The notes below the pieces were generated by a model. The model had not been told where the DNA came from. It searched no databases and was given only the letters and a program-made list of their open reading frames with translations. 64,000 nt of DNA, taken from contig DYJD01000007.1 in assembly GCA_020723325.1 (NCBI GenBank), positions 124,001 to 188,000 on the forward strand, in the 5' to 3' direction. The stretch's first letter is position 1. Each line of letters starts with the position of its first letter. The position numbers and the translations under genes are program-made. Source of the stretch: Desulfosudis oleivorans. GTDB lineage: Bacteria; Desulfobacterota; Desulfobacteria; Desulfobacterales; SURF-7. Of the stretch, positions 7,942-16,391 are shown piece after piece.

Positions 7942-9318
7942 ATGAACTTCCTTGAACGCAACCTGAAAGAAGTATGGAAATTTTTTGTATCTGTGAAATT
8001 GACTATTTTTCTGTTGTTTTCCATTGCCGGCACTTCCATTGTGGGAACCCTCATCCCGCAGAATGCCCGTGTGGAAGAATACCTGCAGGCCTTCGGCGAA
8101 TTCAAATATAGGATTTTTGATATATTTGATTTATTCGACATGTATCATTCCTGGTGGTTTCAACTATTGATCCTCATGCTCACGGCGAATATCATCATAT
8201 GTTCCATCGACCGGCTTTCCGCCACCTGGAAGATCATCTTCAACCGCAATCCGTCTATTAAGAAGTCGCAATTCAAAGATCTTAACAAAGAAGAATTTAT
8301 TGAAGAGCGAAGTCCTGAACAACTGCAGACCATCTATGCGCCGATCCTGCACAAAGCGTTTGGATTCACGCAGGTGGAAACCACCGATACCGGGTTTTGC
8401 ATATTTGCCGAAAAATGGCGCTGGACCCGCTTCGGCGTCTATATTGTTCATCTCAGCATCGTTCTGCTGCTGCTCGGCAGTCTGATCGGATCCCTATTCG
8501 GTTTTGACGGCTATGTGAATATTCCGGAAGGCGAAAGCGTCGATCAAGTTCGGATCAACAATGTCGATAAAACCCATGCTCTGGCCTTTCAGATTCGCTG
8601 CGATGATTTTACGGTCAGTTTTTATGACTCCGGCGAACCCAAGGAGTATCGCTCCCGCTTGACCATTTTGGAAAACGGCAAACCGGTTGTCCAAAAGGAC
8701 ATTCTGGTCAATGATCCCCTGCGCTACAAAGGGGTCAATATTTTTCAATCCAGCTATGGGAAAATGCCCTCCAAAGATGTCACCCTGAAATTCACCGTGG
8801 CCGAATCCGGCATGGTTTACGAAAAACAGGCTGAAATCGGCAAGCCCATTGATCTTCCGGAAGGCCTGGGGTCTTTCTTGTTGAAAGAGTACAGACCGTC
8901 CGCGGACCTGCAAGGCACTAGCCTGGGGGAAGCATTTATCGGCGTTTTGAATACAGAACCGGGCAAGGCCCAGGAAATCATTCTGCCGGTAAGGTTTCCC
9001 AATTTTGATAAAATGCGCAAAGACAAAATGTTTATCTCCATCGCCGAGCAGCAGCAACGCGAGAAATACTACACCGGCCTTCAAGTCACCGGTGATCCCG
9101 GTGTCTGGGTAGTGTATACGGGCTTTATCATGATGATCCTGGGCTGCATTATCACCTTTTTCATGTCCCATCAACAGATGATGGTGGAAGTGACCCAGAA
9201 GAACAAAAAATGCATTGTAATCGTGGCCGGCAAGGCCAATAAAAACATTTTTGGCATGCAGCAGGAAGTGGCTAAAATTACCAAACGGCTGACCGGTTCG
9301 CAAAAACATTCAGCATAG
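7942..9318 (+). CDS. resB: System II cytochrome c biogenesis protein ResB
   Basis: Membrane component of the CcsBA haem lyase (ResB is also called Ccs1). The 458-residue protein has the typical start (KEVWKFFVSVKLTIFLL...IVGTLIPQ), transmembrane helices near 15-35, 70-90 and 165-190, a large periplasmic domain from about 190 to 390, and a last helix near 392-412 that includes YTGFIMMILGCII. With CcsA it carries haem across the membrane and attaches it to CXXCH apocytochromes such as the two neighbouring multihaem proteins. It is 53 bp upstream of ccsA. Confidence 0.93.
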   Translation: MNFLERNLKEVWKFFVSVKLTIFLLFSIAGTSIVGTLIPQNARVEEYLQAFGEFKYRIFDIFDLFDMYHSWWFQLLILMLTANIIICSIDRLSATWKIIFNRNPSIKKSQFKDLNKEEFIEERSPEQLQTIYAPILHKAFGFTQVETTDTGFCIFAEKWRWTRFGVYIVHLSIVLLLLGSLIGSLFGFDGYVNIPEGESVDQVRINNVDKTHALAFQIRCDDFTVSFYDSGEPKEYRSRLTILENGKPVVQKDILVNDPLRYKGVNIFQSSYGKMPSKDVTLKFTVAESGMVYEKQAEIGKPIDLPEGLGSFLLKEYRPSADLQGTSLGEAFIGVLNTEPGKAQEIILPVRFPNFDKMRKDKMFISIAEQQQREKYYTGLQVTGDPGVWVVYTGFIMMILGCIITFFMSHQQMMVEVTQKNKKCIVIVAGKANKNIFGMQQEVAKITKRLTGSQKHSA

Positions 9319-9371
9319 TCAATGAGATTATAAAAGAGTAATCAAAATCAATAGGTATACGGGGAAAGAAT

Positions 9372-10211
9372 ATGGACAGTTCACATGTGTTGTCGGTTGT
9401 AACTTTTGTCTATGGATTGGCAGCGGTTTTGTACATTGCTTCTTTGATCTTCAGACAGGATACGGCCGGCAAGGCCGCTTCCATTGTCATATTCATCGGT
9501 GCCGCCGGCAACGCCGCCGGAATCGGATTACGCTGGTGGGAATCCCACCAACAAAATATCGGGCACGCGCCCCTGTCGAATTTATATGAATCCCTTGTTT
9601 TTTTCGCATTGACCATTGCCGTGATTTATTTGGTGGTGGAACGCAAATACAAAAACCGGATCATCGGGGCTTTTGTAACCCCCCTGGCTTTCCTGGCCAT
9701 GGCCTACGCCTCCCTATCACCCAATATCAGCGACCGCATCATGCCGCTGCTCCCGGCCCTGAAAAGCAACTGGCTGATCGCCCATGTGATGACTTGTTTC
9801 ATTGGTTACGCCGCCTTTGCGCTGGCTTTCGGGGTCAGCATCATGTACCTGATCACCTTTGGCAAAGAGCGCAGCGGCGAATCCATTTTGGCCCGGCTGC
9901 CGTCCCCTGCCATGCTGAACGAACTCAACTACCAGTTGATCATGTTCGGTTTTCTGTTTCTCACCGTGGGCATAATCACCGGGGCGGTGTGGGCCAATTC
10001 CGCTTGGGGACGCTATTGGGGCTGGGACCCGAAAGAGACTTGGTCTCTTATCACATGGTTTGTGTATATCGGCTTGCTGCATGCTAAAATGATGAGAGGC
10101 TGGGACGGCAAGCGCATCGCCTATCTATCCATGCTCGGTTTTTTGGCGGTTATGATAACCTATTTTGGCGTGAACTACCTACCGGGGTTGCATAGTTACG
10201 GAAGCCGTTAG
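9372..10211 (+). CDS. ccsA: System II cytochrome c biogenesis protein CcsA/ResC
   Basis: Polytopic haem-handling protein of 279 residues, about eight transmembrane helices. The WWD haem-binding segment is clear (WGRYWGWDPKETWSLITW, about 211-228), with conserved flanking His residues, for example in the H-V-M-T segment near 138 and in GLLHAKMM near 236. It works with ResB. Its stop codon overlaps the stop of the convergent HAMP-domain gene by four bases (10208-10211), so there is no room for a terminator between them. Confidence 0.95.
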   Translation: MDSSHVLSVVTFVYGLAAVLYIASLIFRQDTAGKAASIVIFIGAAGNAAGIGLRWWESHQQNIGHAPLSNLYESLVFFALTIAVIYLVVERKYKNRIIGAFVTPLAFLAMAYASLSPNISDRIMPLLPALKSNWLIAHVMTCFIGYAAFALAFGVSIMYLITFGKERSGESILARLPSPAMLNELNYQLIMFGFLFLTVGIITGAVWANSAWGRYWGWDPKETWSLITWFVYIGLLHAKMMRGWDGKRIAYLSMLGFLAVMITYFGVNYLPGLHSYGSR

Positions 10212-10780
10212 GAATTTCCGAGCTTAAGCGTACTCAATTCCTCCCGAATCCCATGGCATAATTCCTTGAGTTCGGCTTGGATGCCCGCAGGTATTTCAGG
10301 AGATGAACTGATTACGCTTATCCGATCGGTACTTACTTGAATCGCTGTCAATTTACTTTTCAGCATGCTGATCAGTTGATTAATGCTTTCCGCCAACGAT
10401 TGATTTTGATCGCCTTTTCTTAGTTGGATGCGTAGGGATAGATCTCCGGCCGCCATTTGTTTCACATCCTGCTCGATTCTGTAAAGACTTCCCACAAAAT
10501 GTTTCGGGAAAAAAAGAACGGCGACCATGCCGGCCGCCAGACTGATGAAAAAAGCGCCGATCACCATGGGAAGCAGAAAATCCAGAAAATTTTGGGCATG
10601 GATGTGAAACAAGCGGAAAGAATTGGTGATCTTGATATCGGCAAAGTAGTAGTAAACCAGGCTGCTGATCAATAAACTGATGAATAGAATCACCGCCAGC
10701 CTGAGGATCATCTGGATCTGCAATGCGCGCTGAATGGAAAAGTTCAGTCGTTTTCTTTTTACATAAGTTGGTTGGGCCAT
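10208..10780 (-). CDS. Inner-membrane HAMP-domain protein
   Basis: About 190 residues: a basic N-terminus, two transmembrane helices (roughly 22-45 and 65-90), then a HAMP-like helix pair starting at the phenylalanine-proline junction (FFPKHFVGSLYRIEQDVKQMAAGDLSLRI). A short helical tail rich in Ser and Leu follows. No kinase, cyclase or methyl-accepting domain is attached. I chose the ATG at 10780 because GGAGAG lies six bases upstream; two in-frame ATGs further upstream lack a site. It lies 3' of the five-haem cytochrome gene on the same strand and may be co-transcribed. Similar small HAMP proteins accompany NapC/NrfH-type cytochromes in deltaproteobacteria, but I cannot assign a role. Confidence 0.75.
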   Translation of the reverse strand: MAQPTYVKRKRLNFSIQRALQIQMILRLAVILFISLLISSLVYYYFADIKITNSFRLFHIHAQNFLDFLLPMVIGAFFISLAAGMVAVLFFPKHFVGSLYRIEQDVKQMAAGDLSLRIQLRKGDQNQSLAESINQLISMLKSKLTAIQVSTDRISVISSSPEIPAGIQAELKELCHGIREELSTLKLGNS

Positions 10781-10851
10781 TTTCATCTCTCCGATCATCA
10801 TATTCTGCAAAGCCGATTTTTCGGCCGCCTCTCATGGAACCATTGGATTTG

Positions 10852-11454
10852 CTAATTCTCGAATACGGTATGCCTGGATTTCCCCATAAAAGTATAATGG
10901 CATGAAACACACAATTTGGTCGTGATTTTTTTGCGGACAAAATATTTCACCGCGCCGCCATGGGGATGATGGCAGGTGGCGCAGGTCATCATCCCGCCCT
11001 TGACCGTGGGCAGGTCGTCGGGTATTTTGGCATCCGGACCGGAATAGACCCTGATGCTGTGGGTGGTTCCCAACTTTTCAGGAGTATGGCAGGAGTAGCA
11101 AGCATCAATGGATGCCGCCTCGGGCTCCCGCAATTGCGGATGGGGTTTTTCCGCCGGCCCTGCCTGGGGTTTTTCCATGCGCGGTTCCCCTTGGATTCCA
11201 ATCCAACCTGTTTGAGACTCGCCTGAATCCTCAGGAATATGGCATTTGTCGCATTCCCGGTTGAAAAACGGCTCATGCTGAAATTGATTGGACATGGACT
11301 GGTTGATGGTTTTCACATGGCAGGCCACGCATTTTTCGTTTTGCTTCCTTAGGTTTATATCAACAGAATTGGATGCATAAAGATAGTATAGAATAAAAAG
11401 ATTGGTTAAAACCGGAAGCAACAGCCATTGAATCAATCTTTTTTTAACCTGCAT
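10852..11454 (-). CDS. Membrane-anchored five-haem c-type cytochrome
   Basis: 200 residues with an uncleaved-looking N-terminal helix (about 8-27) and five CXXCH motifs: CVACH, CDKCH, CYSCH, CATCH and CVSCH. Between the second and third lies a Pro/Glu/Lys-rich linker. The end CATCHHPHG...LCVSCH resembles the doubled-CXXCH family seen in the first cytochrome of the window. It likely passes electrons between the quinone pool and periplasmic partners; partner and substrate are unknown. The HAMP gene downstream starts 72 bases after its stop. Confidence 0.85.
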   Translation of the reverse strand: MQVKKRLIQWLLLPVLTNLFILYYLYASNSVDINLRKQNEKCVACHVKTINQSMSNQFQHEPFFNRECDKCHIPEDSGESQTGWIGIQGEPRMEKPQAGPAEKPHPQLREPEAASIDACYSCHTPEKLGTTHSIRVYSGPDAKIPDDLPTVKGGMMTCATCHHPHGGAVKYFVRKKITTKLCVSCHYTFMGKSRHTVFEN

Positions 11455-11743
11455 AGGGAATTACTTCTGCCATAAATCAGGCTAAGGGTTACTGCCGACA
11501 GTTGACTTCCTTTTTGTCTTTGGTCCGGTTTACCAGCAAATAACTTGGCGGTACGAAAAATTCGCGTGGGAGTGGGAATGAATTCGGTACAGTTTCAACA
11601 CCAATATAATCACTGATTCATATAACCATGTCAACGAAATAATGCGCTCTGTGAATTTTCTTTGGATGATGCTTGCTTATTAATGCTACATTGTGTTAGA
11701 GAATAACGAATATTCTCGGACTTTTTTATCAAAAGGGTTTTTC
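11455..11743. other. Divergent intergenic region with a palindrome
   Basis: This 289-bp stretch separates the five-haem cytochrome (minus) from the HTH/two-CW gene (plus). I see no gene in it. The only clear structure is the GAGAATA-N5-TATTCTC palindrome at 11699-11717. Confidence 0.5.
11699..11717. promoter_or_regulatory. Palindromic operator candidate before the HTH gene
   Basis: GAGAATA, a five-base spacer (ACGAA), then TATTCTC forms a perfect 7-bp inverted repeat ending 26 bases before the ATG of the HTH protein. Its size and position suit an autoregulatory operator. Confidence 0.5.
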
Positions 11744-12136
11744 ATGACCAAAGATGAATTTCACGCTTGTCGTAAACTTCTCGCTCGAACCCAGGTGCAA
11801 CTGGCTCAACTCCTAGGCACCTCCCTCAAGGCGGTTCACAGCTACGAACAGGGTTGGCGCAATGTGCCGTCCCATGTGGAGCGCCAGCTTTATTTTCTGA
11901 TCAGCAGGTTGCGCGGCAGCAAGAATCCGCAAAAGCCTTGCTGGGTTGTGAAAAACTGTCCGCCGGAGCAAAGAAAACAATGCCCGGCCTGGGAATTCAG
12001 GGCCGGCAAGCTCTGCTGGTTCATCAACGGCACCATTTGCGGCGGTATGGTTCAGGAAAACTGGGACAAAAAAATGCGTATTTGCCGGGAATGCGAAGTG
12101 CTGTCCATTTTGCGGAATCGATTCATGTCCATTTAG
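11744..12136 (+). CDS. HTH regulator with a C-terminal two-CW Cys-rich domain
   Basis: 130 residues. The N-terminal part is an XRE-like helix-turn-helix (about 3-55: LLARTQVQLAQLLGTSLKAV followed by SYEQGWR). The C-terminal part has paired Cys-Trp motifs and further Cys residues (CWVVKNC at about 72-78, a Cys-Pro-Ala-Trp, CWFINGTIC near 100, then CRECEVL), a pattern I know as the two-CW domain of deltaproteobacteria. The Cys set could bind zinc or an Fe-S cluster, making it a redox- or metal-responsive regulator; that is inference. The ATG at 11744 follows AAAAGGG; a GTG 17 codons upstream overlaps the palindrome. Confidence 0.75.
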   Translation: MTKDEFHACRKLLARTQVQLAQLLGTSLKAVHSYEQGWRNVPSHVERQLYFLISRLRGSKNPQKPCWVVKNCPPEQRKQCPAWEFRAGKLCWFINGTICGGMVQENWDKKMRICRECEVLSILRNRFMSI

Positions 12137-12163
12137 AGTATACTTTCCTTCCTTTTCACCCAA

Positions 12164-12203
12164 AAATAACATATCCCTAACCAAACCCTAACAATACCCG
12201 CCT
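12164..12203 (+). promoter_or_regulatory. Pho-box-like 11-bp direct repeats upstream of pstS
   Basis: CCCTAAC occurs at 12175-12181 and again at 12186-12192, exactly 11 bp apart. Weaker copies lie in the same register at 12164-12170 (ends in TAAC) and 12197-12203. Seven-base units repeated every 11 bp are how OmpR/PhoB-family regulators bind, and cyanobacterial Pho boxes use a similar YTTAACY unit. A -10-like TAGCAT at 12210-12215 follows at suitable distance for an activator-dependent promoter. PhoB is encoded by the operon that follows. Confidence 0.6.
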
Positions 12204-12260
12204 ACCTTTGTAGCATGAATGGTGGAATACAAATTTTCAATCTCTAAAAGGAAGGCAAAA

Positions 12261-13076
12261 ATGAAATCATTGCGAACCATCGTCATTCTGAACATGATCT
12301 TGCTCATCAGTGCCGGCCAGGCCGGGGCCGGCAACATTGCCATCAAGGGCTCCACCACGGTGCTGCCCGTTGCCCAGAAAATCGCCGAGGAATTCATGAA
12401 GGAAAATCCCGACATCAAGATTTCCATTTCCGGCGGCGGTTCCGGCGAGGGTATCAAGGCTATTATCGACAGCACCACCGACATTGCCGACAGCTCGCGT
12501 TTCCTCGCCCAGAAGGAAGTGGATCTGGCCGTGTCCAAGGGCGTCTACCCGGTGCCTTTTGCCGTGGCCTATGACTGCATCGTACCGGTGGTGCATCCCG
12601 GCAATCCGGTGAAAAGCCTGACCCTGGACCAATTAAAGGCAATTTATAAAGGGGAAATCAAGAACTGGAAGGAAGTGGGCGGAGGGGATCAGAAAATCGT
12701 CGTGATCTCCCGGGACACCTCATCAGGGACCTTTGAAGTCTGGGAGGAAAAAGTCATGAAAAAGGAGCGGGTGTATCCCGGCGCCATGATGCAGGCTTCC
12801 AGCGGAGCAATTGTTCAGGCCGTTTCCAACAACAAAAACGCTTTGAGTTATATCGGCATCGGTTATCTGACCGCCAATGTCAAAGCCCTGACCGTGAACA
12901 ATGTCAAGGGTTCGGAAGAGACCACGCTGAACGGGACATATCCCATCAGCCGGGCATTATACATGTTCACCAAGGGCTGGCCGGCTGGTGATGTGGGCAA
13001 ATTCATTAATTATGCTGTGCATCCTACCAAGGGGCAAAAGCTGGTGAAGGCGGCCGGATTTGTGCCGCTTTATTAA
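12261..13076 (+). CDS. pstS: Phosphate-binding protein PstS (first system)
   Basis: Periplasmic receptor that delivers phosphate to PstCAB. 271 residues with a Sec signal peptide (about 1-23, ending AGAGN). The mature start IAIKGSTTVLPVAQKIAEEF and the SGGGSGEGIKAI segment, then DIADSSR and SRDTSSGTFE, supply the classic phosphate contacts. Translation starts at ATG 12261, ten bases after AAGGAAGG; an in-frame GTG at 12219 would spoil the signal peptide. It is the first gene of a pstSCAB-phoU-phoB-phoR operon behind a Pho-box-like sequence. Confidence 0.95.
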   Translation: MKSLRTIVILNMILLISAGQAGAGNIAIKGSTTVLPVAQKIAEEFMKENPDIKISISGGGSGEGIKAIIDSTTDIADSSRFLAQKEVDLAVSKGVYPVPFAVAYDCIVPVVHPGNPVKSLTLDQLKAIYKGEIKNWKEVGGGDQKIVVISRDTSSGTFEVWEEKVMKKERVYPGAMMQASSGAIVQAVSNNKNALSYIGIGYLTANVKALTVNNVKGSEETTLNGTYPISRALYMFTKGWPAGDVGKFINYAVHPTKGQKLVKAAGFVPLY

Positions 13077-13104
13077 GATAGCATATGAGTAGTCGAGTAC
13101 GATT

Positions 13105-13149
13105 ATGAGCAAGAGCAAGAGTAAGAGCAAGAGCAAGAAAAAAGGGTGA
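13105..13149 (+). CDS. Possible leader micro-ORF of Ser-Lys repeats
   Basis: ATG 13105 opens a 14-codon frame reading Met, five Ser-Lys pairs, Lys-Lys-Gly, stop. The stop (13147-13149) lies five bases before the pstC ATG, and the end of this frame contains the pstC ribosome binding sequence. The underlying DNA is a GAGCAA hexamer repeat, so the frame may be accidental. No clear ribosome binding site precedes it. Confidence 0.25.
   Translation: MSKSKSKSKSKKKG
13107..13139 (+). repeat. Hexamer tandem repeat (GAGCAA)n between pstS and pstC
   Basis: Five consecutive hexamers GAGCAA, GAGCAA, GAGTAA, GAGCAA, GAGCAA are followed by an A-rich end that runs into the pstC ribosome binding site. Repeat-number change by slippage would alter the pstS-pstC spacing by six bases per unit. 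Confidence 0.85.
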
Positions 13150-13154
13150 ATCCC

Positions 13155-14048
13155 ATGAACCTCAACCGCCGCTGGATTGAAAAAGGCATGCAATGGGGTT
13201 TATTTCTCACGGCCTTTGCATCCATATCCGTCCTGGTCATGATCGCCTTTTTTTTATTTACAGAAGGCTTGCCGATCTTTAAGAAAGTGTCGCTCAAGGC
13301 CTTTCTGTTTGGCCAATATTGGTATCCCACGGCGGACCCGACCGACTTCGGGATTTTCCCTTTGATCGTTGCTTCCCTGGCCGTTACCCTGCTCTCTGCT
13401 TTGATAGCCGTCCCCTTGGGGGTCATGACCGCGATCTATCTCGCGGAAGTGGCCTCCTTCCGTGTACGGGAAATCGTCAAGCCCGTAGTGGAAATGCTGG
13501 CGGCCCTGCCCTCCGTGGTTATCGGCTTTTTCGGCATGGTGGTGATGGCTCCCTTGCTGCAAAACACCTTTGAACTTGCCACCGGGCTGAATCTGTTCAA
13601 CGCCGCCCTGATGCTGGCCTTCATGGCCGTGCCCACCATCTGCAGCATTTCCGAGGACGCCATTTACAGCGTGCCCAACAATCTAAGGGAAGCATCCCTG
13701 GCCCTGGGCGCCACCCATTGGGAAACCATCATCCGGGTGGTACTGCCGGCTTCCATTTCCGGAATCAGTACCGCCGTTATTCTGGGAATGTCCCGTTCCA
13801 TCGGCGAAACCATGGTGGTGCTCATGGTGGCCGGCGGTTCGGCCATGGTGCCGGCAGCGCTTTTTGATCCAGTGCGGCCCATGCCGGCCAGCATTGCCGC
13901 GGAAATGGCTGAGGCCCCTTTCCGGGGGGACCATTATCACGCCCTGTTCGCCACGGGCATGGTCTTGTTCGGCTTCACCCTGCTCTTCAACATCATTGCG
14001 GATATCATCGCCAACAAATACCGCCAGGTGGGGGAGGCCACCCTATGA
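13155..14048 (+). CDS. pstC: Phosphate ABC transporter permease PstC (first system)
   Basis: One of two membrane subunits of the phosphate importer. About 297 residues and six transmembrane helices. The cytoplasmic EAA loop that docks on PstB is visible (LREASLALGATHWETIIRVV, about 175-195). The ATG at 13155 is eight bases after a GGG ribosome-binding core; GTG 13146 is an alternative. It overlaps pstA by four bases (ATGA). Confidence 0.95.
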   Translation: MNLNRRWIEKGMQWGLFLTAFASISVLVMIAFFLFTEGLPIFKKVSLKAFLFGQYWYPTADPTDFGIFPLIVASLAVTLLSALIAVPLGVMTAIYLAEVASFRVREIVKPVVEMLAALPSVVIGFFGMVVMAPLLQNTFELATGLNLFNAALMLAFMAVPTICSISEDAIYSVPNNLREASLALGATHWETIIRVVLPASISGISTAVILGMSRSIGETMVVLMVAGGSAMVPAALFDPVRPMPASIAAEMAEAPFRGDHYHALFATGMVLFGFTLLFNIIADIIANKYRQVGEATL

Positions 14049-14893
14049 TCCGAAAGCTGCAACAACATGTTTTCTTCAACTTGTTCCGCGCGGCGGCGAC
14101 GGTGAACGCCGCGGCCCTGATTCTATTGACCGGCTTCATTCTTCTCAAGGGCTGGCGCGCTGTCACTTGGACCTTCCTGACCCAGCCGCCCCTGGATTCA
14201 ATGACCCGGGGCGGAATCCTGCCCTGCATTGTGGGCACCCTGGTGCTGAGTCTCGGCGCCATGGGGGTGGCCATGCCCGTCGGCGTGGCCTCGGCCGTCT
14301 ACCTGAATGAATACGCTTGCGGCGGCCGCCTGCTGCGTATAATCCGCCTGGGGATCAATAATCTGGCCGGGGTGCCCTCCATTGTTTTCGGCTTGTTCGG
14401 CTTGTCTTTTTTCGTGATTTATCTGAAAATAGGGGTGAGCATTCTGGCCGGGGCCTTGACCCTGGGGGTCATGACCCTGCCGGTGATGATCGGTGCCACC
14501 GAGGAGGCCCTCAAAGCCGTGCCAGACACCTATCGGGAAGCCTCCCTGGCCCTGGGGGCCACCAAATTTCAAACCATCTTCCGGGTGGTCCTGCCCGCGG
14601 CTATGCCGGGAATCCTGACCGGCGGCATTCTGGGCCTCAGCCGGGCCGCCGGGGAAACAGCGCCCATTATGTTCACCGCCGCCGTCTTTTTCCGGCCGGA
14701 TCTGCCGGAATCTATCTTTGATGAAATCATGGCCCTGCCCTATCACATTTATGTGCTGGCCACGGCCGGAACGGAAATTGAGAAAACCCGGCCCCTGCAA
14801 TACGGCACTTCCCTGGTACTGATCGCCCTGGTGCTGGGCATGACCCTTGCCGCGATTCTGTATCGCACCCGCTTGCGACGGCGCATGCGCTGA
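14045..14893 (+). CDS. pstA: Phosphate ABC transporter permease PstA (first system)
   Basis: Second membrane subunit, 282 residues, about six helices. The EAA loop YREASLALGATKFQTIFRVV lies near 160-180, and the typical SRAAGETAPIMFTAAVFF follows. Start overlaps the pstC stop (ATGA), a mark of translational coupling. It pairs with PstC and the PstB dimer encoded next. Confidence 0.95.
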   Translation: MIRKLQQHVFFNLFRAAATVNAAALILLTGFILLKGWRAVTWTFLTQPPLDSMTRGGILPCIVGTLVLSLGAMGVAMPVGVASAVYLNEYACGGRLLRIIRLGINNLAGVPSIVFGLFGLSFFVIYLKIGVSILAGALTLGVMTLPVMIGATEEALKAVPDTYREASLALGATKFQTIFRVVLPAAMPGILTGGILGLSRAAGETAPIMFTAAVFFRPDLPESIFDEIMALPYHIYVLATAGTEIEKTRPLQYGTSLVLIALVLGMTLAAILYRTRLRRRMR

Positions 14894-14908
14894 AAAAGAG
14901 GAATAGGC

Positions 14909-15712
14909 ATGAATATTCGCAATCAATCGACCACCATAATGGCACCCGAATCGGAAGTTCTGTATAAAATGCAGGCCAAGGACTTAAGCTTCTTTTATAA
15001 TGGTTCTCAAGCCCTGCACACAATTCATCTAGCGTTTCTACCCCGTCAGGTCGTGGCCCTCATCGGCCCTTCCGGGTGCGGAAAAAGCACTTTCCTGCGT
15101 TGTCTGAACCGCATGAACGACTTGATACCCAATACCCGGGCCACAGGTGAATTGTTGCTGGACGGCCGCAACATTTATTCGCCGCAAGTGGATGTGGTGA
15201 ACTTGCGCAGCCGCATCGGCATGGTTTTTCAAAAACCCAATCCCTTTCCCAAAAGCATTTTCGAGAATGTGGCCTATGGCTTACGGGTCAAAGGGATCAA
15301 GGACAAAGGCCGCATTGTCGAACGGGTGGAAAAAACCCTGCAACAGGCCGCCCTCTGGGAGGAGGTCAAGGACCGCCTGCATGATTCGGCCCTGGGACTG
15401 TCCGGCGGCCAGCAGCAGCGCCTCTGCATCGCCAGGGCCCTGGCGGTGGAGCCCGAGGTGCTGCTCATGGATGAGCCCTGTTCGGCCCTGGATCCCATCG
15501 CCACCCAGAAAATCGAAGAATTGATCCATGAATTGAAGGACCAATACACCATCATCATAGTCACCCACAACATGCAACAGGCGGCCCGGGTGTCGGCTAT
15601 GACTGCCTTTTTTTACATGGGCCGTCTCATCGAAGTGGAAGAAACCGACACCTTGTTTACGCGCCCCCGGTTGAAACAGACCGAGGACTACATCACCGGA
15701 CGGTTTGGCTGA
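14909..15712 (+). CDS. pstB: Phosphate ABC transporter ATPase PstB (first system)
   Basis: Cytosolic ATPase, 267 residues, expected to work as a homodimer. All motifs are canonical: Walker A GPSGCGKS (about 51-58), Q-loop MVFQKPN, signature LSGGQQQR, Walker [13 protein letters not shown] and H-loop VTHNMQQA. It is the reference for judging the two altered PstB-like proteins of the second system. It follows pstA by 15 bases and is followed by phoU. Confidence 0.96.
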   Translation: MNIRNQSTTIMAPESEVLYKMQAKDLSFFYNGSQALHTIHLAFLPRQVVALIGPSGCGKSTFLRCLNRMNDLIPNTRATGELLLDGRNIYSPQVDVVNLRSRIGMVFQKPNPFPKSIFENVAYGLRVKGIKDKGRIVERVEKTLQQAALWEEVKDRLHDSALGLSGGQQQRLCIARALAVEPEVLLMDEPCSALDPIATQKIEELIHELKDQYTIIIVTHNMQQAARVSAMTAFFYMGRLIEVEETDTLFTRPRLKQTEDYITGRFG

Positions 15713-15728
15713 AAAGGAGAACCGGGCA

Positions 15729-16391
15729 ATGGCAAAACATTTGCAAAGAGAACTGGACAAATTGAAAAAAACCATCCTTACCCTGGGAGCCATGGTGGAG
15801 GAACGGGTGCGCATGGCGGTCCAGGCCGTGGAAAACCGGGATGAGGCCCTGGCCCAGCGGGTGGTGCAGGCGGATCACGACATCGATGTGATGGAAGTGG
15901 AAGTGGAGGAGGAATGCCTGAAGCTGTTGGCCCTGTATCAGCCGGTGGCCGTGGATCTGCGTTTCATCGTGGCGGTGATCAAGATCAACAATGAGCTGGA
16001 AAGCATCGCGGACCAGGCCGTAAACATCGCTGAGCGGGTCATCACCATCGCAAGGCGGCCGCCCTTTGACCAGGCGGTTTTCGACTTCTCCCGCATGGCG
16101 GAAAAAGCCCAGGCCATGCTCAAGAAAAGCCTGGATGCCCTGGTGAACCTGGATGTTGATCTGGCTTTCAAGGTCATGTTATTGGATGACGAAGTGGATG
16201 AACTGCGCAACGAAGCCTATGACCGGATCAAACAGGTCATGGCGGCCAACCCGGATCGGCTGGGTCTGCTGATCAACATGCTGTTGATCTCGCGTCACCT
16301 GGAACGCCTGGCGGACTATACCACCAATATCGCCGAAGAGGTCATCTACCTGATCGAAGGGGAGATCGTTCGACATGGGGAGATCTGCTGA
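15729..16391 (+). CDS. phoU: Phosphate signalling protein PhoU (first copy)
   Basis: 220 residues forming two PhoU three-helix domains (about 10-100 and 115-210), with the conserved E...D-D-E-V acidic patches that bind metal (DHDIDVMEVEVEEE and LLDDEVDELRNEAYD). PhoU links Pst transport to PhoR and prevents kinase activity when phosphate is ample. ATG 15729 follows AAGGAG (15714-15719) at nine bases; an earlier GTG-type frame start overlaps pstB. Its stop TGA shares one base with the phoB ATG. Confidence 0.94.
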   Translation: MAKHLQRELDKLKKTILTLGAMVEERVRMAVQAVENRDEALAQRVVQADHDIDVMEVEVEEECLKLLALYQPVAVDLRFIVAVIKINNELESIADQAVNIAERVITIARRPPFDQAVFDFSRMAEKAQAMLKKSLDALVNLDVDLAFKVMLLDDEVDELRNEAYDRIKQVMAANPDRLGLLINMLLISRHLERLADYTTNIAEEVIYLIEGEIVRHGEIC

